Made by a program: the position numbers and the translations under genes | Source: Chrysomallon squamiferum | Taxonomy: Eukaryota; Mollusca; Gastropoda; Neomphalida; Peltospiridae | Length of the DNA: 43,500 nt | Direction: 5' to 3' | Assembly (NCBI GenBank): GCA_012295275.1 | Contig: CM022679.1 | Span: 28,553,164-28,596,663, forward strand | The notes under the pieces: generated by a model | Databases searched by the model: none | The model's input: only the letters and a program-made list of their open reading frames with translations | Told to the model about the DNA's origin: nothing | Shown: piece after piece, positions 34,258 through 43,500 of the stretch | Numbering within the stretch: the stretch's first letter is position 1 | Layout of the letters: each line of letters begins with the position of its first letter

Positions 34258-34312
34258 ACTGCTGGCAATAGATTGTCAACCTTGTATTAATCTGACTATC
34301 AGTTCAAATCCT
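34258..34312 (+). mobile_element. tRNA-like SINE remnant (candidate)
   Basis: TGGCAATAGATTG (34263-34275) resembles an A box and AGTTCAAATCC (34301-34311) closely matches a pol III B box at tRNA-like spacing. Stems do not pair well, so a functional tRNA is excluded. A decayed SINE within the Fringe 3' flank is the likelier reading. Confidence 0.3.
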
Positions 34313-34814
34313 AGTTTTGACTAATATTACAGAACTGAGCTAAAGTTAGTTTCACATTTTAAACTGTAAAGAAATTGTCAAATTTTTTACAAAACTGATT
34401 TCATTTAACTGAAGTATTTTAAATTTGAGGTCTTTCAACTGATGACAAATTTGATAATCCACCATAATGAAGTTTTCAAAATCAAATCAAATTACTGAAA
34501 TAACTAAATATCTTTATAAAAAGATATATTGTATATAAAATATGTGTATAGTTATAACTGTAGTGCTAAAAATAGGGTTGTGTCTAGAAGTTTATATTTT
34601 TTTTTAAAAACTTCAGCACAAAATATTTAATATTTGTAATTGTTGACAACAGAGAAAATGTTCATTGCAGATTTAGTCTTGCTAACAATATATCTTGTAA
34701 CTTAAAGTGTAAGTATGTATATACATTTGTGTGTCTGAAGAGTAATGATGAATTGTGTACATGCATTGTTTGTGTGTGTGTGTGTGTGTGTTGTGTGTGT
34801 AGTGTGTGTGTGTG

Positions 34815-34848
<34 letters not shown>

Positions 34849-35094
34849 TCATTTGTATCGGAAATCTTTCATGTACCATTCCTAATATTTCCATATTTTG
34901 TTTTCTTGTACATTCTCTAATTTCTATTTTTTTGTTTTAAGTGCTATTTTATTCTTATTTCCAATACTATGATACCTGTTACATACATATATATATTCCT
35001 TACAGTGTATGGCATAATATGGGACCACTATGTATCAGATGTAGCAAGTATTTCTTATTATTTCATGTATATTGTATTAGATATTGGCAGTCAA

Positions 35095-35355
35095 ATTCAG
35101 TATAATTACGTGTAGGATGCCTCATTCAACATTAGGTATGTCCTGTATAAGATTCTTAGGTTCAGTATAATAAGGTATTATTGAATAGCTTGTCAGGTTC
35201 AGTATGATGTGTAGCTTTGAAAATTCAGTATAATGATGCCTTGTTCAACATTAGGTATGTCCTGTATAAGATTCTTAGGTTCAGTATAATAAGGTATTAT
35301 TGTATAGCTTGTCAGGTTCAGTATGATGTGTAGCTTTGAAAATTCAGTATAATTA
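35095..35355. repeat. 118-bp tandem duplication
   Basis: Two nearly identical copies start at 35116 and 35234 and share CAACATTAGGTATGTCCTGT, AAGATTCTTAGGTTCAGTAT and TTGTCAGGTTCAGTATGATG. A shorter TTCAGTATAAT word recurs inside each copy. Confidence 0.93.
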
Positions 35356-36239
35356 GGTGTTGGGTTTTTTTATTTTTTATATATTTTATTTTTCTTTGTT
35401 TTTGTTCATCACATTCAGTGCCAGTACACATTGATTCACGTGACATTCCAGTCAAGTTTGTGAGTCATGCAGGTCATGTTTAGGTCACTTATTATTATTA
35501 TTATTATTATCATTCATTATTATTATCGTTTTCATTATCATTTTCATTAAATTAGTTTTTATCAATTGAAAAACTACATTTTATTATCTTTCAGTGCATT
35601 TAAATGGGAATAAAATAATAAGGGTATTTCTGTATTTAATTCTTACTTACACAGCTTTTTGAAATCAAGTTTAACACAGAGAGAGGTACTCTGTGTACAC
35701 AAATGTACCAGTTTTTATGTTATTTACAATGTTGTAATTAATATACCTATTGTTGTATTTTATATAAAATATATATAATTGTTTAAATATATATAATAAA
35801 CTGTGAATAACATGAATATATTTTTGTATATAGAAACATACTTACTTCATTGTATTTTTTTTTTTATGAAGAAATGGTTATGTTATTTTTATATGTTTAT
35901 TTTAAGAAATAAATCAAATAAAAAATATGGCTTTTATTTAATTTTATTATTATTGGAAGTTACAGTAGTGACGGTGAATGTAGATTCATTAGTACTGCTA
36001 CTACTGGTGTATGTAAAACAAATTATAAGTTTATGTTGTTTAAACTGGTTTAAAAAGATTTTCTATCTTCCTGAATGTCGATTTATCAAAGTATTTCGTG
36101 TTTTCCTTTCTGTGGGAAGGAGGATGTTTGTCAGCTGAGAGAGTAACCCATTTTGTCATCAGTAATCTGTGTCATTGCCTGTGTGGTCCTCAGATGATTC
36201 TATGATGCTAGAAAATGTGTGAAGTAAATGACAGATTGC

Positions 36240-36950
36240 TATCACTGAATCACTAACTTAACATTACACAACATTACAACACATCTGTTAACATTACATA
36301 CAAGTTAGAACATTAAAACCTCTGTTACCACTGAATCACCAACTTAACATTACACACAACATTACAACATGTGTTAACATTACACACATCAAAACATTTA
36401 TTAACATAACTTACAAGTTAAAACATCTTACACTTACACACTAGTTAAAACATCTGTTAACATTACATACAAGATAAAACATCTGTTAACACTGAATCAC
36501 TAACTTAACATTACATATTACAACACAGCTGTTAACATTACACAACATTACAACACATCTTTTAACATTACACCCTAGTCCAAAAATATGTTAATGTTAC
36601 AAGTTAAAACATCTTAACATTAAACATTAACACAACTGTTAACATCACACACATTACCACATGCTAACACTGCACACATTAAAACCTCAACAACACAAGT
36701 TAAAACATTAACATTACATACAAGTTAAAACATTAACATTACACACATTAAAACATCTGTTAATGTTACATACAACATAAAACATCTGTTAATGTTACAC
36801 ACGTTAAAACGTTAATGTTACATACAACATAAAACCTGTTAATGTTACTCAAGTTAAAACATTAATGTTACATACAACATAAAACCTGTTAATGTTACAC
36901 AAGTTAAAACATCTGTTAATGTTACACAAGTAAAAACTGTTAACAATCAG
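36240..36950. repeat. Degenerate TTAACATTACA minisatellite, ~700 bp
   Basis: Words ACATCTGTTAACATTACA, ACAAGTTAAAACAT and (later) CTGTTAATGTTACA recur irregularly more than 20 times. The right part shifts from AACATTACA to AATGTTACA, giving two sub-families. Confidence 0.93.
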
Positions 36951-39253
36951 AACAATGAGGTAATGACTTTTCTAAGTGACTTACCACTTACCCAAGTGTG
37001 CCAGTGATTTTTAACTTGCTGTTGTGTCACTCATATTTAGAAAAAGAAAATCCAACCTTTACTAAAAATAAAATATGACAATAACAAGTTAATAAGGATA
37101 CTTTGAAAATGACAATTCATGTTATGTTACGCATAAAAACCAATAATGATGATGATCATCATAATAATAATAATAATAGTAATAATAATAACAACAATAG
37201 CAATAATAATTTCAGCTTATCTGTTGAATATAAACTTAAAGTGATGGACTGAGACATGAACTTTGCAATGACCCTTTTTACATTACTTTATCAAATGTAA
37301 CATCACCTACACAAATAAAACAAACAAAAACCATAGCTGAAAGCTGAATTTTTAAAAAAAAAATTATCAATTATGTCACATTTAGTTATTAGCAGAGTGG
37401 AGAAATATAATTAAAAAAAATAATTTAATATTCTGATCATATAAATTTTATTCAAGTTATACATTGGTAAGAAATAACAAAAACATAGATGAAGGTTTAT
37501 GGTTGTTTTATTTTGTAAATAAAACACTGATAATACTTACAAAACATCAAACATTTATCACAAACACTGCTATAATGTATTACTATGATCTGATTATTTC
37601 ACAACAAAAAACAAAAAAACAACAACAGGTACTTGTTTTATCTCAGTGAACACTGAGTTTGATGAACTATTAACTAAACCCCCAAACAGCTTTAACCCCC
37701 CCCCCTAAGTAACAGCTTTGTTTTTGTATTCAAAGTTTCACTTTGATCATTAAATACATACATATAATTCACCATTGTTCTTACAAACTGAAATCTACTT
37801 TAAATCTATTAAGGATTCTAGAGAAGACAGAAACATTCAGTATTGCCATTTTCTTTTGTAAAGACTAGTAAAGTTTCAGGCAACTGTTATGTTAACAAAG
37901 TTGTGAATTATTTCTCTACCTCAACAATGACGTACAGAACAGAGAAAGTTGTGTATATTTGTGAAATTATGTAACAACAAATAAAACTGACAAAATATTT
38001 TCACTTTACACTTATTAGCATCGCTGATAACCTGAAACATCAATTCACAGAATATTTACAATTGACAGAAATGATATTTTTATTTACACAATGTGCATTT
38101 TAATTTTATTAAACTAAATCAAGATTAATCTAATGCTATACTAAAATAACAAATGTATAGAAATTCAAAATACGAAAAAAATGTTATTGTTTACATTTAA
38201 TGGGTAGATATAAATGAATATGCAGATTAGATACGACAGCTCCACATTTATCTAACAAATTCAAACATATTTAACCATGACTTAGTCTGAATGTTATCTG
38301 AATATTTTCATACACTTTAATAATTACTATATCTGAAAAATGTTGCATGCTTCTCAAACCAGCTGAATCTTACAACTGTAACAAGTGACCCAGACATGTT
38401 TAAGCCATTAATCTGGACAGACACACACACACACACACACACAATAGTTATCTAAAGTTACCATTTTCACTGTACAAACTAATTAATAAAAAGCAAATCT
38501 CTTGTGTAACATTAAAAAATTTGCAGAAAAAAAAGGAAAAATATACATATATATTTTTTAATTCATGTTGATGTACATTCAGGCAATTAAACATTCTTCA
38601 GAACAAACACAAACAAAATGGAAACAACAGTAATGATAATGATGTTATTGCAACAGCATATAATGTAATGAAGATGATATTAATGTAAAATAAATTGTAA
38701 ATTATAATAATTAAGATGATAACATGTTAATGTTATAAAGAAAAAAACAGAACACAAAGTAAAAAAATTCAATTTAAAAAAAGAAAGAAAAAAAAAGGAA
38801 TAACAGATATAATTAGAACATCAATCAACATATAACCTGAGAATAAAATAAAGCTGATCTCTACAGACAATCACCAGTTATTTGTTTTATCCTAAAAAAT
38901 ACAAATAAATAAATAAAGGAATATATTTCTGAATCCACTCCCTCTCTCTTGCGAGTAGTAGTAGTAGATTCATTTTTACTGATTTCATTCTCACCTAAAA
39001 ATAAAAATTAATTCTTAAATTAAGAGACTAAATAATTATAATTCAAGCAGAAAGTAACGTACTTCATTTATATAGCACTGTATGTGACGCCTATACTTCA
39101 CTGATATGCTACGTGATTTCTGTTAAATATAAAAAGAATACAATCACCTTTAACTGAATCTTCATTTTACAAGAGACATTTTGATGGACGGATGAACATA
39201 AACTGAAATTTGATTTGTTTCGTTGCTTCTTACCTGTATTTTATCTTGAATGA

Positions 39254-39284
<31 letters not shown>

Positions 39285-41453
39285 GATTAAAATAGAGAAA
39301 AACAATTTGCTATGAAGTTATATACACTGTGTAAGTCACTAAGTGCTCAGTACTGGCCTGAGACAAGACAGCTTTGAGGATCAATCTTCCACAGTGTATT
39401 TATTTAGTTATTTTCCCATTCCAAACAGTTCATACAGGAAATGATGTATAAAAGATGCCATGATTTAAGTGAAAAGTAATCTGCTGAATAGCCAAAACAA
39501 ACCTATTTTTATATGTTTATATCAAAACAAAAATATATATTAATAACCATTAAAAACAATAGAAATAATAAAATAAAATAAATAAATAAATAAAAGGTCT
39601 TACACACATATGCAGATAAACTGCTTTGACAGATAGTAATTCATATTAGTATACTCTAAAAACTGAAATTTCAGAAAGAAAAATAAATGTAAAAAAACAG
39701 CTTTGATGTCTGAAATTTTTCACATTTAGAATGTAGAAGCTATAGAGTTGACAGTGTGTTACTGATAACACACAGACAGGTGTGTTTCTACTGAACTGAT
39801 GATCACTAACACACAGACAGGTCACACAGAGATGAGAGACATTGAAACAGAACAGTTCTACTGAACTGATGATAACTAACACACAGGATTAGGCAGAACT
39901 GACAATGATTTGTTTACACAGAACTCACAGACAATGATTTGTTTAATAAATAAAGCTGCCAAATCCAGTGGATTATTTTATATACGTCATAGCAGTGCTA
40001 CTTCATTGTATAATGTAACAGTGAGAACATTTCACAGTACGAATGTCCCTAAATGTCATTAAATGTATGTATATTGAATGAACATTTAACTACGAATGTC
40101 ACTATATGTCATTAAATGTATGTATATTGAATGAACATTTAACTGTACGAATGTCACTATATGAATGTGTACTAAATGAGCATTTAACTGTATGTATTCA
40201 TCTATCTGTGAATAACCCTTTCCCTCCTAACAACATTTACAATTTCTTGCCATGTAACTCTGCATGCAGCTATAAACAAAATCGATAATGAAATATCCAT
40301 AGGTTTCCATATTAATGTGCACTCAGGTGCGTGTGTGTGTGCGAGCGTGTGTGTCTCTGTGACTTGTATGTATTATGTGTAATACAGGATGTTAAATACA
40401 AGATGAACTGGAAACCAGTACAGAAGACAACAGTTACATGAACTTTGTAAACTTTTTAAAATAAAAAAGTCAAGAACACAATTATTAGAAACAAAATCTA
40501 CACAGCTTCAAACAGTTCTACCCTCTCTCATATTGCATTTTGTTGCAGATAAATTTCACTCAGTTAAAACAGCAAGAAAATGAAAAGAGGAATCAATGAA
40601 AATGAAAAATTAAATTAAAAAAAAGTAAAAAAGTAAAAAAATACATGAAGAATAAGATATCACTTGATAATACACTACACGTTTAATTTTATACTTCTGA
40701 TTATATTTCAATTACAGTTTTTACTATGGACTATATTCCATTCTTATTTATTTCATCAATAATCTTTATGAATAATTTTTTCAATTACCTCCAATGATTC
40801 ATTATATTATAAAATTATGAATACTGTCATCAGCACATAAATATAAATCCAGTTTTTAAGAAATTAAATTATTACATTACCAAATGTTTTATTTCATATA
40901 AATTTTACCTATTACATTCAGGTAAACATTCTGTATTATGTGTAAACACATATTGCATATTTACATGCAAACGCTAGACAGTTTTGTTACATGAAAACAT
41001 TTTACATACATGAAAAAAATCTTCAGTTGTGTTACATGTAAAACATTCTTACATTTTGCATTACATGCAAATATTAGTTATATAAAATGTAAAAATTAAT
41101 CTGTTGTAATTTGTATTAGTCATAAATACTAGTTACATTGCTTACATATATTACAGTTGTATTACATTCATCTGTTTTAACTTTTATTATATGCAAATAT
41201 ATGTCAATTATCTTATATATAACAATCACATTATTTTCAGTAACAAATCAAAACTAAACTGCAGTTGACACTGTACAAGAACTCAGATATTTAAAATATT
41301 CAGTTTTACACACATATTATACAAAACAACTGTTCACTTAGCTGACTTTACAAGTCAGCTTAGAATTTTCATTTTAATATGCTCAGCACTATAATGCAAA
41401 AAAAAAAATAAATAAATAAAAATAAAGGGTGAAGAATGTTGATGGATATACTG
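36951..41453. other. Intergenic and gene 3 3' flank, no gene recognised
   Basis: AT-rich with (AC)n at 38420-38441, CAACAGAACAGTTCTACTGA-type duplicated phrases at 39740-39890, a ~54-bp repeat at 40038-40190 and recurring TTACATG-type words at 40915-41200. The 3' UTR of the minus-strand gene 3 must occupy its right end. CAG|GTAAGA on the minus strand near 39233 is an isolated donor-like site. Confidence 0.5.
40038..40190. repeat. ~54-bp tandem repeat, three copies
   Basis: Units begin TACGAATGTC at about 40039, 40092 and 40145, and end GAACATTTAACT (GAGCATTTAACT in the last, which is rearranged). Confidence 0.9.
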
Positions 41454-43500
41454 TTATTTCCCAATGGAAGGAGAGACCTGAAATAATAATAATTATAATA
41501 GTTATCATAACAGTAATATTAACAACAACATCAGAATAATAACAATAAAAACTTTCATTATTAATTTATTTTATTTTTTTAAATTAATATACAAAGTATA
41601 TATTAAAGAGTACATAATGTTTTTTAAAAAAACCTCTAAAATTAACCAAGTAAAATTTAATGGAAATACATTTGAATTATTCAAGATTAAAAGCCAGTGA
41701 GAAATTTTAATGGTAATATTTCAGATTACTTACCAATTCCTTTTCCACTATCTTCACGTGGTTGACAATAGCTTTGTGTAGAGTCTGTACATACATCATT
41801 CTGTTGAGACACTCTCTGCCATATGTGCGGACGAGGTAATTCAGACAGGTGTCATAGCGTTTTTTAATCAGGTTCAGTCGCCGAAGTCGTTTCTTGCCCA
41901 GTGACCCAGTGAATGTTGTCATCAAAGTCTTCCTCTGAAGCTGAAGACTCTTAATCTCCTTGTTCAGTGACAACAGACGACCTGTGTTATTCTGGCTAGC
42001 ACAGAGCAGCTTGTCCCTGTACATTTTCTGCAGACTCACTTTCATATCAAAAAGACGTTGGTATGGTTTCTTTGATATGGGCACAAGAAGCAGCAAGAAG
42101 CATCCTTCATCTGTATAAATCTTGGACATTTCACTTGGAAAGAGGATCTCACGGGGAACCTTCTGGTGTGATCTTCCAATGTAAACCTGAGGACGCAGAG
42201 CATCCAGAAGGTCATGTTCAACTTCTGACAGAGCTTCTCTGATGATAGCCAAATCAGCCAAGCTCTCTGTTCTATTTCCACTGCATTCTTTATTTATGGA
42301 CTGGGAATCAGAGGACGTGCCGTCTCTCGTGGAATAGAGACTCTGAGGCTTTTTATCAAATGAAGAATCAGAATTAGACATAGAATTCTGACAATCATCT
42401 GTTTTCTCCACTCTTTTTTCTGAACAATTCTTCAAACATTCCTGCACCAGCTGAAGTTCAAGTACAATCTTGTCCTTAGTGAAGTCTTCCAGTTTCACTT
42501 CATCCACTGACTTTGCTGAAGTTTTATCTTGAGAAGACTCTGCCACAGAGCTCTCATCAATCCTGTTCTTCTTCTTTTCAACACTGCAGAGAGAGGCAAC
42601 AATTTTTGCTTTGTGGATAATTCTCTTTCTTCTGTTTCGTGGTTGACTGTTGATGTCCAGCTTCAGAGACCAGGGAAGTCTCTTCTGCAGTTTTGATGGA
42701 TCAGCTATGTTGAGTTTGTCCTTCATGTACTGTTCCAGAGTCATCCGTGTTCTATCGCTGGCATATTTCACTGATGGTGATCTCTTTCCATGGGAAATAC
42801 TCTCTGATGGTGATCTCTTTCCATGGGAAATACTCTCTGATGAGCGACTTTCTGTCATTCTCGAATCAGACTTCCTTTCTTGTAAACTTGTTGTTTTAAA
42901 ATCCTCTCTTTGTGTCTCTGTTTTATCAACACCTCCACTGCAATTCACAGGCTGCAATTTTGCTTCCTCAATTTGTAAGCAATGTGTTTTCACAATAACT
43001 GTCTCCATTCTTGACATCCGCCTGTGTGGTTTCTGATTTCGGAAATCTGCTGGTGGTATAGGCCTCCATTTGTTTTCTGGACACCGTTTACAAAAATTAA
43101 CATTCAGCTGATCATGACAATCAACCATTCTTCTGCTCGGTTTCAAAATCTGTGTATGACTTTTTCGAGGAGGCAGCACTTTGCACCAATCTTTAGCAAT
43201 TCTTTTTGTCTGCATCATTTCTGAGTGTCTGGAAATGGAACCAAAGCTGCCAAATGGTCGTTTTCTTAATGCTTTAAAGTCTTTCTTTTTACTTTCCTCT
43301 TTCTGGTTTTCACCATCATGCGAGTCATCACTTTTCAGTTCACCTTCTTCAGATGAATCTGCTGTGGGGTCAGAGGGGTCATACAGATCTTTGAAAGACA
43401 ACATACACTTGGCATTAAAAGGCTTTTTTTCTTTCTGACTGTCACCAGAAGCACAAGCTGGCAGTTCGTTCAAAGCATTAAGAATAGTCGTCCTCTTAAC
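41454..43500 (-). CDS. Unrecognised charged nuclear-type protein, 3' part (partial)
   Basis: Join (minus): beyond 43500 to 41734, then 41477-41454. The first exon is open to the window edge (its first codons read VKRTTILNALNELPACASG), so the N-terminus or earlier exons lie outside. Donor GAATTG|GTAAGT at 41733; acceptor TTATTATTTCAG at 41478. The last exon codes VSPSIGK and TAA. 596 residues are visible. Features: a Ser/Asp/Glu-rich acidic stretch (SSEEGELKSDD) near residue 50; a CHDQLNVNFCKRCPENKW cluster (C-x9-C-x2-C, possibly metal-binding); basic RNRRKR and GKKRLRRLNLIKKR segments (nuclear-localisation-like); a tandem 11-residue repeat SESISHGKRSP; and a compact C-terminal ~160 residues (PQVYIGRSHQKVPREILFP onward, helix-rich) that look like the conserved domain. 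I do not recognise the family. The coding case rests on length, codon structure and splice sites. Confidence 0.85.
42773..42838 (-). repeat. 33-bp in-frame tandem duplication in gene 3
   Basis: GATGGTGATCTCTTTCCATG and the next 13 bases occur twice, perfectly, giving SESISHGKRSP twice. The length preserves the frame. Confidence 0.97.

Larger units (their letters stand above)
33489..36239 (+). other. Fringe 3' UTR and downstream sequence
   Basis: No second gene is seen. AATAAA-type signals occur at about 34207 and 35796, among others, but the cleavage site cannot be chosen. Holds (TA)n at 33658-33680, a SINE-like segment near 34262-34311, (TG)n/(TA)n at 34769-34848, a 118-bp duplication at 35095-35355 and (ATT)n at 35490-35530. 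The ORF at 35803-36138 has no recognisable feature. Confidence 0.5.

Noticed and set aside
34258-34312. Functional tRNA gene
   Set aside because: A good B box, but the acceptor, T and anticodon stems do not pair.
35803-36138. 111-codon plus-strand ORF
   Set aside because: No domain, low-complexity hydrophobic composition and no splice or promoter signal; probably chance in AT-rich DNA downstream of Fringe.
41707-41733. Gene 3 ending in VSNLKYYH
   Set aside because: Those codons lie past a consensus GTAAGT donor; splicing to 41477 gives VSPSIGK and a stop.
42650-43438. Plus-strand ORFs over gene 3
   Set aside because: Antisense shadows of the long minus-strand exon.
43471-43473. Gene 3 starting at 43473
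   Set aside because: That codon is TTG and the frame stays open to the window edge, so it is an internal position.

Overview
This is a metazoan nuclear genome window. It is strongly AT-rich, has spliced genes with GT-AG introns, and is crowded with microsatellites: (GA)n, (TG)n, (TA)n, (TTA)n, (AAAT)n, poly(A) and poly(T). The intron density, lophotrochozoan-like protein sequences and microsatellite load suggest a mollusc, most likely a cephalopod such as an octopus. That placement is inference, not demonstrated.

Three genes are supported. (1) Minus strand, 19851 down to 6618: a complete eight-exon syntaxin-8 (STX8) gene. All exon phases agree and the spliced product is 236 residues, the same length as human STX8. 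(2) Plus strand, 22170 to 33488: a complete ten-exon Fringe gene (Notch O-fucose beta-1,3-GlcNAc-transferase, GT31) of 397 residues with signal anchor, DDD motif and all family motifs. (3) Minus strand, 43500 (window edge) down to 41454: the 3' part of an unrecognised, highly charged, probably nuclear protein. It has one long exon open to the window edge and a small terminal exon coding VSPSIGK and a stop.

Layout: 1-6617 is gene-poor sequence downstream of STX8 with microsatellites, a possible TATA promoter with a 52-codon ORF, and one exon-like non-coding segment. STX8 and Fringe are head to head, with 2.3 kb between start codons (19852-22169). Fringe and gene 3 are tail to tail across about 8 kb of repeats and UTR-like sequence (33489-41453). 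Fringe glycosylates Notch in the Golgi and STX8 is an endosomal Q-SNARE. No joint function is implied beyond the shared intergenic region.

The most interesting signals concern splicing. STX8 intron 3 has a textbook U12-type donor and branch point but appears to end in GG instead of AG or AC. Two tandem arrays copy an exon 3' end together with its donor site into the following intron: nine copies at STX8 exon 5 and seven at Fringe exon 7. In Fringe each 60-bp unit could act as an in-frame 12-nt micro-exon (Gly-Tyr-Ile-Ile), and the whole array is also open in the coding frame. A third array (about 30-bp units) starts within about 10-15 nt of the Fringe exon 5 donor, and the Fringe exon 3 acceptor sits directly on a roughly 220-bp TTA microsatellite.
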